From contig JAGPXD010000001.1 of assembly GCA_020746995.1 (NCBI GenBank), forward strand, positions 1,302,001-1,366,000: DNA of 64,000 nucleotides, given 5' to 3'. This document shows positions 1-9,709 of the stretch, one piece after another. The translations under genes were made by a program, and so were the position numbers. Numbering within the stretch: position 1 is the first letter of the stretch; each line of letters opens with the position of its first letter. A model generated the notes under the pieces. That model was given only the letters and a program-made list of their open reading frames with translations, ran no database searches and had not been told where the DNA came from. Source of the stretch: Plectosphaerella cucumerina. Its lineage: Eukaryota > Ascomycota > Sordariomycetes > Glomerellales > Plectosphaerellaceae.

Positions 1-1150
1 CACAGGTGCCAATGACACCGAACCCATCCAGAGCCAGTTCCTTCGCGAGCTCGACCAGGGTCGCGAGGCCGCTGGCATCAAGGGCCCCATGCTTCTCTTC
101 AACCAGTCCTCCGACATCTGGGCACAGGACTTCATTGAGCCCGGCTACGCCAGCATGCCCGGCCCCAACGGACCCATCGCCCTTCGAGTCATCCTTCGCT
201 CCGCCCAAGCAACCAGGACTGCCGGCAGGCAGGTATTCGAACAGCTCCGCGGCCCTGGCATCGGCGGCTTCCAGCCAGCCAGCGACACTGGCTCCGGTTT
301 CGGCCACCGCGAGATCAACAGCTTCGGAAACCTCGAGACCATTCCTCCTTACACCTCCAAGAGCGGCAAGAAGTACAAGGCTGGTCGCATCATCATGGGC
401 AAGCACTTCGAGCGACTTCCCGCTGCTGCGCTGCTTGACTTCCTTCATGGCCAAAGCGTTCAGTCACCCCTGATTCTTGAGACGGGCTGGCTGCTCATCG
501 GCCATGTCGACGAGTTCGTGCAGTTCCTTCCCTTCGACAACAAGCTCGGCTTCACCATCGGCATTGCAGACACCAGGACTGGCATCAAGATGTTCGAGGA
601 TCTCAAGGCAGCCGGCCACGGAGGCGTACAGGCCATCAGCTTCGACGCAGGCGATGGTCCCTCGGAGCCTGGCCTCGGCATGACCGTTGACGACGTGCTC
701 TCCAACCAGACCTTCATTGATGCCAACGCCTACGCACAGCACTTCATTGACGCCAACCTTCGCGTCTTGCTGGAGGAGATCCCCTTGAACCCTGACGACG
801 TCATCCGTGTACCGACGGTATTCCGCGACTCGGGCTTCAGCATCGGGTTCGGAGACGACGGTCTGCCCCCTCACACGCCTGAACCAATGGAGAACGAGAG
901 GCAGCTCATGGCTTTCCATCCCGCATCCATTAACGGCATCGTTCTTGGAATGCACTACCTCAGCCCGAAGCCGTACGGGCCGGTCGTCGACGGGAAGGAT
1001 GTTCTACAGGCGATGGTCGAAGAGGCATACGCCAGGGCTGGAATGACTGTTGGGTACGTGGATGACTATCTGAGCCATCACGTCTCGGCCGGAGAGATTC
1101 ATTGCGGGTCGAACACTCTGCGCCAGACGGACATGGTTTGGTGGCATTGA
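1..1150 (+). CDS. Peptidylarginine deiminase family protein (5' truncated by window edge)
   Basis: Open from the first bases of the window (frame starting at base 2) to TGA at 1148-1150, so the N-terminal part is missing. The visible ~382 residues match the catalytic domain of protein-arginine deiminases, which convert peptidyl-arginine to citrulline with Ca2+. All four expected catalytic positions are readable: Asp in DIWAQDFIEPGY, His and Asp in GHVDEF, and the nucleophilic Cys in IHCGSNT near the C-terminus. No intron is seen in this part. The gene converges on the Zn2Cys6 regulator with about 70 bp between stop codons. Family assignment is firm; substrate and cell location cannot be judged without the N-terminus. 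Confidence 0.9.
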   Translation, partial: TGANDTEPIQSQFLRELDQGREAAGIKGPMLLFNQSSDIWAQDFIEPGYASMPGPNGPIALRVILRSAQATRTAGRQVFEQLRGPGIGGFQPASDTGSGFGHREINSFGNLETIPPYTSKSGKKYKAGRIIMGKHFERLPAAALLDFLHGQSVQSPLILETGWLLIGHVDEFVQFLPFDNKLGFTIGIADTRTGIKMFEDLKAAGHGGVQAISFDAGDGPSEPGLGMTVDDVLSNQTFIDANAYAQHFIDANLRVLLEEIPLNPDDVIRVPTVFRDSGFSIGFGDDGLPPHTPEPMENERQLMAFHPASINGIVLGMHYLSPKPYGPVVDGKDVLQAMVEEAYARAGMTVGYVDDYLSHHVSAGEIHCGSNTLRQTDMVWWH

Positions 1151-1221
1151 TTCCTGGCAGCATGGATTTGGGTGCTCCATTGTACAAGAGGCATGCCTTT
1201 GCTGATACTTTTCTCCCCCAT

Positions 1222-2811
1222 CTACATGAGAAACAGGGGTGAATCCGAGACAATATCGTCCCAGCACTGATATGAAGGATGTCTCAGTTCATTGCCATGC
1301 GATCTGTCCCAGAGATTGCCCAGAAAAACAGCAGCGTCGCGCATAGCCAGAGTTCCAAGGTCGCGAGTGACACCATGTAGACGATTTTGGAGACTTCTCA
1401 AATGAAGCTCATCTCTCGCATAGACTGCTTCAATACCAGCGATGACCATTGGCCAAATGATGAACTTGTGGTGCGTACCTCCAGCCAGCTTGGCTTCGAA
1501 TAGCCAGTCGATGGATTGTTGGAGCGCGAGGTATGCGGTCTTCCTGTTAGCGTGCAAAGGGCCCCTGCTGGAAATTCTGGGCCCTGATGTGCTGATGATG
1601 AGGTACAGAATGGCTGCATTGCGAAAAGATCCGACCAGCATCTCCCATGAGAGGGACGAAGAGTCTTGTTGGAATAACGGACAGCTTTGCGTGGAGAGAT
1701 CGACATGCTCTGAGGTCGCTGCTTCTGCCCATGCAGCACAAGAGAATCGTTCCAGGCTGGACAGTATTTCGGCTGGATCCGGATCGTGTGCCAGAGGATC
1801 GGCCCAATGCCGCCATGTGGCCCTGAGTATGTTGATCTTCGCCACGGCTTTGACCAGGGCTGGCGGAATGGGCGTAAGCGAGCTCATGAAGTCGACCTTG
1901 AGGTCATCGATGATCTCTAAGTAGAAGCGATGTTGCAGCATAATCTCATCGGTAATGAGATATGATGGTGTTGTCGTGGTCCCAAAGACGTTGGTCATCA
2001 TGAGCATGAAGTAGACAAAGTCCCCTTCGCCCATGCAGGCCTTGGGCCCCCACAGCGCCAGCAGGCCATGTGCGCCGTTAAGATGTGACCTCCAAGGCGT
2101 GTAGGCACCCTGCTGGATATGCGAGGAAAGAAACATGTGGATGCTCCGAAGAAGCTGCTGGTCGGGGCGAGATGTCGACACCGTGCTGATGTTGTCAGAC
2201 AGCAGGCGAGCGGCGCAGGCCTGATGATGGTGGACCATTGTCATCTCGTGAGAGTCGAGAGTTGAGCTTCGCTTGTCGTCTAAGAGATAAGGAGATCTCT
2301 GGACGGCTTTATGAAGCGCGACGACGCAAATGTATAGATGTCGAGTCGCGAGGTCGAATCCGAGCCAATCGTCAATTCCGAAGTGAAACTTGAGCTTCCA
2401 GGTCTGAACGGGTGCGAGATCAGGCACAATCTTCTCAACATCTTTGATCTCAGTCAGCTAGCGTTGATAGGCGTAGAAGGTGTGTGACAAACAGTAGACT
2501 ACAACGTCCAGGACTGTCGCCGCGGGGGCGACATCGCCTTCTAGCATATGGCATGGGGCTTGGGGTTGCCGATACACGACCACTGAGCGCTGTGTCGTTG
2601 ACCCGAGCCAATCTTGTAGGCCCAGCGTCTTCGAGGCCTTTGCGTCTTCATGTGGCGGCGACGAGACATAATGCGTCCACCGTCTGGGTTGCATTGGGCT
2701 GTATCCTGGGCATTCGATTCCTTTGGCGATGCATTTGGAGCAGGAGGGCCGCCCGAAGTCGCACCGGACTCGCCGCCGTTTACAGGCCCAACATGGCAGG
2801 GCATCGTCCAT
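1222..2811 (-). CDS. Zn2Cys6 fungal-type transcription factor
   Basis: The N-terminus holds a complete binuclear zinc cluster, CWAC-x6-C-x5-CSKC-x6-C, at residues ~7-34, the DNA-binding domain of Gal4-type regulators. The rest resembles the middle region of fungal-specific transcription factors. Proposed exons are 2811-2503 and 2433-1222, giving 506 aa. Read through, the frame meets TAG at 2458-2460 but stays in phase on both sides, so I infer a 69-nt intron (donor GTAGTC at 2502, branch-like GCTGAC, acceptor GAG at 2434) that removes the stop. The donor is weak, so a genuine nonsense mutation remains possible. It is divergent from the alpha/beta hydrolase, a plausible but untested target. 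Confidence 0.8.
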
Positions 2812-3946
2812 AGCATGTATGCCTCTGTGGTGAGGAGATTCGATGAAATGATATATTAAGAGAACTCTTCGTCGGAATCGTCGGGGGAGAATGAACCAAG
2901 TAAGGTACCTCTGGTCATGATGTGGTGGGTGCAGGTCTAATGAGATGCATGATGATTGAGTGGACTTGATAAGGACGATGAGGAACAGAGCGCTAGATTA
3001 GTCATACAAACTTATCAAGAGATACGTACCTAAGGTGGGCAGCACACTAGCCACGTCCGGGAGAATACAGGGGACATCACCTTCAAATTCAAGGTCGGAG
3101 ACTCGCAGGGGACCGGATTCAGGGGTTTAGCCCCAGCAAGCACCTGTGGCTCGCCGCTGTGAGACGCGTGTGCACTCACAACGATGATAAGACGATGTCC
3201 GCTCCTTAAGCGTAACGTCGGTCGCCAACCCAAGGGCCCCGAATCAAAATCGCGGCGACTACAGCCCCCCTCTGTCCCAGCCCACCTAAGTTCAGCGCCC
3301 GGAAAGTGCAGCCACGGAGTTATCACAGATGTCCGTTGACTACGAGCACCAAGAATGCGACTCTGCTGCCAGCAGAGGGGACAGCGGACTTGTTGTTTGC
3401 CGCGCCCGCAGCCGCCATTTGAAATCAGGGGTGGCCACCATCAGGGGTTCAGGGGTCGCAAATGGACCAGCTGCAATGTCGAATGACGTCCCAAAACCCC
3501 GCACTTGGGCTGATGCAGTGAGCAACTCAGCAAGCTGGCCCTACAGGTACAGAAGCAATTGAGGGTGCCCGATGCCGCTTACCAAGTCAACGCCCCTTGA
3601 CAAATCTCCGTCCGGCCGAGGTCACGACGGGAGTCCAGATGCTGCAGACCCAGCCGGAATACACATCTCAGGTACTTCAAGTTTGGTACCTCAATTGCAG
3701 GTGCCGGGATCCGTCTAGCCGCAGTAGCGGACTTCACGATTCTCCGCCCCCCCGCGACCGTGAATTGCCATCACAAAATCGTCGTCGGCCTGACTTGGAC
3801 CGAGCAAAGTATTTAACCCGATCAAAGACCTCAACCTCAATGAACACTTGCAATTTCCCAGAGTACCCATCATCGCTCACAACACCAACTACCTATCCTA
3901 TCTCACACACCACTTCACTTTAATCGACTTACAAAACCCAATCAAC
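2812..3946. promoter_or_regulatory. Divergent intergenic region between Zn2Cys6 gene and hydrolase
   Basis: About 1.1 kb between two divergent start codons. No coding pattern is visible. It contains several GGTACC/GGTACT-type motifs (around 2905, 3677 and 3688) and an AT-rich TATTTAA stretch near 3810, about 135 bp before the hydrolase ATG, that could serve as its TATA element. Shared control of the two genes is inference. Confidence 0.4.
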
Positions 3947-4999
3947 ATGGCGACGCCCAAGTACACCACGGAGACTCATGTCTACAAGAGAGTCGGCAGC
4001 CTTGAGCTCACAATCGACGTGCACACTCCCTCGGAACCCTCATCGGAGCCTCGCACAGCCCTCATCTGGTACCACGGAGGCTTTTTGGTAAGAGAAGAAG
4101 CAGCGCAAGATACACGAGTGCACCATTCTAACCAAGACTCGCAGATCGTCGGAACCAAGACCTCCTGGTCCCCTACCTGGCTCATCAACGCATCAATCCG
4201 CCGAGGCTGGATCGTCGCCACACCTTCCTACCGACTCCTCCCGGAAGCCACCGGCGACGAAGTGCTCTCCGACACGATTGATGCGGCGCATTGGGTTGCG
4301 GCCAACATCTCATCCCGCATCCTCATGACCGGCGGCAGTGCCGGCGGCTTCCTCGCCGTGGCTACAGCTGCACAGCTCACTTCCCCTCGGCCATTGGCCG
4401 TGCTTGCCAATTACGGCATGCTGGACTTCTCGCACCCGGAGTACATCGACGGGTCGGCCATGGGAGCCATGCCGCCTCTGCCCGAAGCTGTCACGCAGCC
4501 AGTCGTCAAGGAAATCGCTGCCTCGAGGGGCGTGGGCGTCATCGACGGCTATGCGCCTCCGGAGGACTTCTCGCCAGACAAGCGCATGTTGTGGGCCGCC
4601 ACCATCAAGCAGCTGGCGCTATTCCCGGAAATCATCACCGGAGTGCCGGGCCTTTCCCAGCAGATCAAGAAGTCCGGCGTCAAAGTCATCAAGCCCGAGC
4701 ATCGCAAGTTCTTCCCACTGTCTTTTGGTCTGACGGAAAGCTATCCCCCGACGGCACTCGCTCACGGAACCGCGGATGACTTGGTCGAGGCCAGTCAAAG
4801 CACGGCTGCAGCGGAGAAGCTCAAAGCAGCTGGTGTAGACGTGGTTCTGGTCACGGTCCCAGGCGTGGGTCACGGCTTCGACTCAGCAGACCCTGAGCTT
4901 GATGTCGACAGCCCCAAGGCCGAGGAGACGGAAGTTGGTCGAGCGCTGCGCACGATGGTACAGTTCTTGGATGCAGCGGCTGCAAAGGAGGCGGCATGA
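3947..4999 (+). CDS. Alpha/beta hydrolase fold-3 (HSL-like esterase) family protein
   Basis: Serine hydrolase of the alpha/beta fold, probably acting on a carboxyl ester. Visible landmarks are the oxyanion HGG (YHGG), the nucleophile elbow GGSAGG, an acid-residue candidate in HGTADD and the catalytic His in VGHGFD. ATG 3947 is chosen because it follows a typical leader and begins a compact N-terminus. A 57-nt intron is hidden in an otherwise open frame: donor GTAAGA at 4088, branch CTAAC, acceptor CGCAG at 4144. Removing it joins HGGFL directly to IVGTKTSW and deletes 19 residues that do not fit the fold. Exons 3947-4087 and 4145-4999 give 331 aa. No signal peptide, so probably cytosolic. Confidence 0.85.
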   Translation: MATPKYTTETHVYKRVGSLELTIDVHTPSEPSSEPRTALIWYHGGFLVREEAAQDTRVHHSNQDSQIVGTKTSWSPTWLINASIRRGWIVATPSYRLLPEATGDEVLSDTIDAAHWVAANISSRILMTGGSAGGFLAVATAAQLTSPRPLAVLANYGMLDFSHPEYIDGSAMGAMPPLPEAVTQPVVKEIAASRGVGVIDGYAPPEDFSPDKRMLWAATIKQLALFPEIITGVPGLSQQIKKSGVKVIKPEHRKFFPLSFGLTESYPPTALAHGTADDLVEASQSTAAAEKLKAAGVDVVLVTVPGVGHGFDSADPELDVDSPKAEETEVGRALRTMVQFLDAAAAKEAA

Positions 5000-5180
5000 A
5001 ATACCTCGCAGATTAGCTTAACTTCTCTGGCTACATTCAAGATTAGAGTCAAGATTGCAGGCACCCGCATAGAAATTTCATGAATCTGAACACCGGCATC
5101 CATTACTCTGAGTTTCTGTTTCTTCGATACCTGTGCCAGTCATCTGTTCTACTTGAACCAGAAGCTTCTACTTCAGCAAC

Positions 5181-7409
5181 TCAGTTCATCAGGTGATGCA
5201 TCAAAAACGCCGTCCTGTGCGCCATGAGCTCAGGGTTAAGGTACGAGTTCAGCAACGCATGTCCGCCTTCATCAACCTCGTAGAGGTACGCATTCTCAAT
5301 CCCAGCATCCCTCATCCTCGCCACCATCTTCCGCGGATGACCCGGTCCTGTTGTTGAATCCCCCGTTGCCACCGTGGCCAGAAACGCCGGATAATCGACG
5401 TCCTCCCTCACATTGTGGAACGGAGACCATCGCCGAAGCAGCTCCGCCACCTCAGGGTCCGAGGGGTCGCCAAATTCGCCCAGCCACGCAGGACCTTCGC
5501 CGCTCATGATCGGGAAGCGAAGCATATCTAGGACGGGTGCGTCGCAGATGATTGCGCCAAATAGATCGGGTCGCTGCGTGGCCATGACGCCCATGAGGAG
5601 CCCGCCGTTGGAAACGCCGTATGCGCCCATGTTATCAGGGGAAGTAAAGCCGTCAGAAATGAGCGCCTCCGCCACGGCGATGAAGTCGTCGAAGCTGTTC
5701 TGTCGTCGAACGGGTCCCACGGCTGCCTCGTGCCAGGAAGCTCCACGTTCGCCACCGCCGCGGATGAAGGCGTAGGCGATGGAGCCGCCGGCCTCGAGCC
5801 AGGGTGCGAGATGTAGGTCGAGGTAGGTAGTGGGCAGAGTTCGCCCGAACCCTCCATATCCGTGTAGAAGGACTGGACGTTTCCCGGCTGTAGAGTTGTG
5901 GCTGTCGAAGGAGCGCGGTGAGACGAGGATGTACTCGATGACCGTTCCGTCTTTGCTTGTCGTCTCCAGCGTCTGGAGGACGAAGTCCTCGCCGGCGAAG
6001 AATTCGGCCTGCTCGTGAAGAGTCACTCGGCTGGAGTCTTCTCCGATGATGCTCACGACGGGAGCCGTGACGAGACCAGTGTCCATCACAACAAGGTCGT
6101 TGCTGAAGCGATCCCCAGACTCCAGCAGGACGAGGCCACCTTCCGGAGTTTCGATCGACTCGACGACTTGCCACCCTCTCCCGATGCGTTCAACAACCAA
6201 GCGACGCTCAACCCCGTATTTCGTGACGGTAAGATGGACCTGCGACCGGGAGGCAGCCAGGCCGTGGTCAGCGATGTAAAGGCTCAGGTCACCTGGCTCG
6301 GGGGTCCAAACGGCAGACACCCTGTCATCTTCCACTGCAACACATGAAGTAAAGTCATACGCCAGGATGCTTCCTTCTGGCACCGTCAGGTTGGCGATTT
6401 TGGTCTCCTCGCTCGTCGCAACGATGAGATGCTTTGCCGTCGAAACCATGTCGAATCGAAACACCAACCTCTCCGGCACGCCTTCGACCGCCTTGGTCAT
6501 GCCATCAGGTGACAGCACCCTGAGCTTCAGGCCAAAGGAAGGAGTTGCCTCCATCAAGAGCCCGTAGCCGTCGCCGCTTTTCCCCAGCGACAGGGCGAAA
6601 GCAGCAATAGCATCGTCAGCTGCGCGGTGGATCTCCTTGGCTTCGCTCAGTGGCGTTCCTCGCTCCCATATACTCCAGGCGGCAGGATACCCTGTGACAG
6701 TTCGGGGACTGTTCGGATCGGCCGTGGTGCTAATGAGGACATGGTCCATGTCCAGCCAAGCCAAAAACGTGATGCCGCGGCCAACGTTGAAGCCTCCCGG
6801 CACAATCTCCCCGGTGATCATGTCGATCTCTCGCACTTCGACCGCGCTCGTCATTTCTGCCGCCAGGGAGACGAGATAACGAGATGCGTCCTCCGTATTG
6901 ATGGATGCCCCTGAGCGGAAGACGAAGTCGCCGCCGTCTGTGCGGCTGATGTCGTCAACGTCCAGCAGGCGCTGCCACTCCCCGAGAGATCCGTTGGAGT
7001 GGCGCAACGCGCTCTCGAGGAGGCCTTTGGGGTTTTCGTTTGTGGCGCGCACGCGGAAAGCCCTGTTGTCTGAGATGGAGAAGGTGCTGCGACCAGTGAT
7101 TGACCATGTGGGAGGCGGGCCACCGTCGATGAGATCAAGGATCTGGTTCATGACGAGTTCGGTGGGAGGCAGACTCTCGATGTAGTCGACGGTCCGTTGA
7201 GTCTCGTTGTGTGCCCATACGAGGGCCTCTGGATCCAACGCCTGCTCCAGCCATTCATACTCTTCGTCTAGCTTGACCGGATCTCTGGTGGTTAGAAAAG
7301 GGGTCTGATCTGGACCATCCCCAGCTGAGGGAGTAGAAGGATCATGGGGGCCGAAGCGCGACCAGGCAGAACCCGAAAGGATGAGGACGACCAAACAAAT
7401 GCTCTTCAT
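5181..7409 (-). CDS. Secreted prolyl-oligopeptidase-type serine peptidase (S9 family)
   Basis: Single exon, 742 aa. The start at 7409 gives an N-terminal hydrophobic segment (MKSICLVVLILSGSAWS) that looks like a signal peptide. A TATAAAA element at 7482-7488, about 75 bp upstream, argues against starting at in-frame ATGs farther 5'. The N-terminal ~400 residues fit the beta-propeller of S9A peptidases. The C-terminal hydrolase domain has the Ser nucleophile in YGVSNGGL (~600), Asp in ATGDST (~684) and His in EGGHA (~717). POP enzymes cleave after proline in short peptides; the classical enzyme is cytosolic, so a predicted secreted form is worth noting. It converges on the alpha/beta hydrolase. 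Confidence 0.88.
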   Translation of the reverse strand: MKSICLVVLILSGSAWSRFGPHDPSTPSAGDGPDQTPFLTTRDPVKLDEEYEWLEQALDPEALVWAHNETQRTVDYIESLPPTELVMNQILDLIDGGPPPTWSITGRSTFSISDNRAFRVRATNENPKGLLESALRHSNGSLGEWQRLLDVDDISRTDGGDFVFRSGASINTEDASRYLVSLAAEMTSAVEVREIDMITGEIVPGGFNVGRGITFLAWLDMDHVLISTTADPNSPRTVTGYPAAWSIWERGTPLSEAKEIHRAADDAIAAFALSLGKSGDGYGLLMEATPSFGLKLRVLSPDGMTKAVEGVPERLVFRFDMVSTAKHLIVATSEETKIANLTVPEGSILAYDFTSCVAVEDDRVSAVWTPEPGDLSLYIADHGLAASRSQVHLTVTKYGVERRLVVERIGRGWQVVESIETPEGGLVLLESGDRFSNDLVVMDTGLVTAPVVSIIGEDSSRVTLHEQAEFFAGEDFVLQTLETTSKDGTVIEYILVSPRSFDSHNSTAGKRPVLLHGYGGFGRTLPTTYLDLHLAPWLEAGGSIAYAFIRGGGERGASWHEAAVGPVRRQNSFDDFIAVAEALISDGFTSPDNMGAYGVSNGGLLMGVMATQRPDLFGAIICDAPVLDMLRFPIMSGEGPAWLGEFGDPSDPEVAELLRRWSPFHNVREDVDYPAFLATVATGDSTTGPGHPRKMVARMRDAGIENAYLYEVDEGGHALLNSYLNPELMAHRTAFLMHHLMN

Positions 7410-7481
7410 TATGGATTGGTTGATCGGGGGCAATTTGGAGGAAAAGGCGTCGCAGGCAGGTTGTCCATGGTCGTGGCCAGG

Positions 7482-7488
7482 TTTTATA
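7482..7488 (-). promoter_or_regulatory. TATA box of the S9 peptidase gene
   Basis: TATAAAA on the minus strand, about 75 bp upstream of the ATG at 7409. It supports the shorter start choice that exposes the signal peptide. Confidence 0.5.
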
Positions 7489-8064
7489 CCCAGTGGAGAG
7501 CCTTCCAGGTTGTCTGCCTGGAAGAACCTAAATCTACAAGACTTCATCGCAATGGCCAAGTTGCCAAGTCTCACCCCGCCAAAACAGCCGGGAAGAAGAA
7601 TCCTCGTATATCGCACATGGTCGTATACCTGGGAATCAGCGAATCAAAACCCAATGGAAGGCTCCTTGCAGCTTCCGCCGAGCATCTCGGGTAATGGCCC
7701 TGGCTTGGCTGCAACGCTGGAGAGCATCTCATCCATTTAGCCAGATATTGATACATGTCAGCATTATTCACATTGATCTGGCTTGCCTGGGTAGGTAAGT
7801 GTTCGACACCGCTGCCAAAGCGATACTACCATCTCACCGGCTGCCCCGTGCAGTCCGACAGCAGTGCAACGTCTGCAAAACGAGCATCATCCCGCTGCAA
7901 ATCATGTATGGTGCGACGACTCAGATGTGTAACATGATGTGAGGTGTATTCTGATTAATTACTTGAAAAACTCCCACAGGTTCTGATGTATTGATCCCCA
8001 GAAAATTCCAAAATCGCTGTTTCCTTTTCCCATATTACACATCCAGAATCGGTGGTGAACACCC
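7489..8064. other. Intergenic, no gene seen
   Basis: Sequence upstream of the S9 peptidase and downstream of the reticulon gene. Only short reading frames of weak composition are present. The last ~100 bp are AT-rich, as expected of a 3' untranslated region for the reticulon gene. Confidence 0.5.
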
Positions 8065-9709
8065 TTAGAAAGGGGTCTTGTCAACACCACCTTGCAGATC
8101 AGACTTGACCTTGGAGTGATCAAGAATGTCTTCGGGCGCCCTGGAGTAGTCGTTGCCCTGGAACTGCGTGTTACCTTGGGCGTGGCTGGTGCCCTGAGCA
8201 TGAGTGCTACCCTGAACATGACTGCTGCCCTTGCCCGCGGTGCCGAAGGTCGTGTTAACGTAGTCGCTGTTCACAAAGGGCAGCTTGCCAACGCCCTGCG
8301 CACCCAGCTCCTGCGCGCGCGATGCGGCATTGGAAGCAGTCTGAGCTCCACCCTGGAACGGGTTGCCAGTCTGGTTCTTGGTGTTGATCGCAGCATCGGA
8401 AGCCTTGTTCGTCAGGTTGGCAGCCGTCTGCTTGCCGCTCTGGAAAGCGTCACCGGCCTGGTTCTTGGTGCTGACGGCCGCGTCGGCGGCCCTGTTGGAG
8501 GCGTTGGCGGAGGCGTTCGCGACGTTGTGGGATGCATTGGCGGCGGTCTGCTTGCCGCTGGAGAGGACGTTTCCGGCATACTGCTTCGTCTCGGCGGCTC
8601 CGTCTTGTGCTTTGGCGTAGCCCTGCGAGAGCTTCTCCTGGCCCTGCTGGGCGAGGACCTTGCCGTTCTCGGCGGCGGCGTTGCCGATCTTCTCGGCCTG
8701 AATCTGGGCGTTGCGGGCGACCTCCTTGCCGCGAGGGGTGTTGAAGAGGGGAACGATGTAGGCAGTAGTCAAGGCGAGGATGGCAAGACCGAAGGGCGAG
8801 ACGAGGCTGGAGAAGAGGTAGAGAGAGGTGAGAGTAGCGAAGCACTGCATTGGTCAGTTTCTAGGTCTGTGGTTTTGATTCGGTCGGACATACGATGAAG
8901 GTGCTGCTGAGGTCCTCGCCGAGAATGGTCTTCTGAGCAATGACCGTGAGGTGCTGCAGCAGGTCGTGCACGTCCTTGAGGGTGGCGTTGAGAGTCGACT
9001 CGTCAAGGGTCGAGTACTTCGCAGGCCTCAGGCGAGCGAGGACGGTGTTCTTGGTGAAGAGGCGGTTGGAGAACTCGGTGAAGGAGACGACTTTGAGGAG
9101 TTAGCAAAGTGCCCGGGATGCTGCCACTGCCTGCCATTGGTGAGGGGGAACATACCGCCAAGAGCGATGGAGGCATACTTGAGAGCCGTCCTGGTCCAGG
9201 GGAAGTAGTGGGCAGCGCTCAGTACGCCGAGGGCGAGAAAGTAAGAGCCAATGGTCCGGAGAGGATCTTCCCACTATGAGGTGTGAGCTGTCGTCAGGGG
9301 TGAGTGATAGGGGAGGGGTGCATACGTTGAGGTACTTGTAGAGGCTGTCCTGGCGGTCTGCAGACAAATCATTAGTCCCAGGTCTACAGTTCGTGACTCC
9401 TTCCATTGGCAACTTACGCATGATCTCCCTCAGGGGCCCGGTAGTCTCGTGCTCGCCTCGACGCTGGAACTTGCCGTCCTGGTCGTCGGGGCGCTCATCG
9501 GCTTGGTGCTCCATCAGAGACCGCCTCATGTCTGCTGCCACTGCAAATGAGAATTAGCTACCGATACTTGTACATTCTCATAGTAGGTCCTCACTCTTCT
9601 CAAGCTGCGAAGCTTGCTCGTGGGACGGGCTGGTGAATCCTCCCTCAGTGTGGGCCGACTGGCCGGGGACCGACTGGCCAGAGGCCGTGAAAGCCGAATC
9701 GTTGTTCAT
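8065..9709 (-). CDS. Reticulon-like ER membrane protein with repeat-rich C-terminal tail
   Basis: Six exons: 9709-9595, 9540-9418, 9357-9326, 9273-9156, 9090-8894 and 8844-8065, joining in frame to 454 aa. The middle carries a reticulon-homology pattern: WEDPLRTIG leading into a first long hydrophobic hairpin, a ~65-residue hydrophilic loop, then a second hydrophobic hairpin (LYLFSSLVSPFG to AYIVPLF). Reticulons wedge into and curve tubular ER membrane. The ~225-residue C-terminal tail is unusual: Ala/Asn/Lys/Gln-rich with three related blocks starting SGKQTAAN, then HAQG-type short repeats. Introns have CTAAT/CTAAC branch sites and CAG/TAG/AAG acceptors. A minus-strand TATAAGG at 9819-9825 lies ~110 bp upstream. 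The hairpin assignment is strong; the tail function is unknown. Confidence 0.78.
8305..8562 (-). repeat. Ala/Asn/Lys/Gln repeat blocks in the reticulon tail
   Basis: Three diverged in-frame copies of a block beginning S/G-G-K/A-Q-T-A and running into AADAA..TKNQ or ASDAA..TKNQ, starting about 95, 135 and 164 residues into the last exon. The spacing (40 and 29 residues) and amphipathic Ala/Lys pattern resemble LEA-like or perilipin-like helices. The resemblance is my reading, not a search result. Confidence 0.6.

Noticed and set aside
7755..7937. Cys/Arg-rich 60-residue frame resembling a zinc-finger remnant
   Set aside because: Cysteine spacing does not fit Zn2Cys6 or other zinc motifs.
8092..8898. 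268-codon open frame on the plus strand
   Set aside because: Antisense to the last exon of the reticulon gene; repetitive Gly/Val/Leu composition mirrors the repeats.
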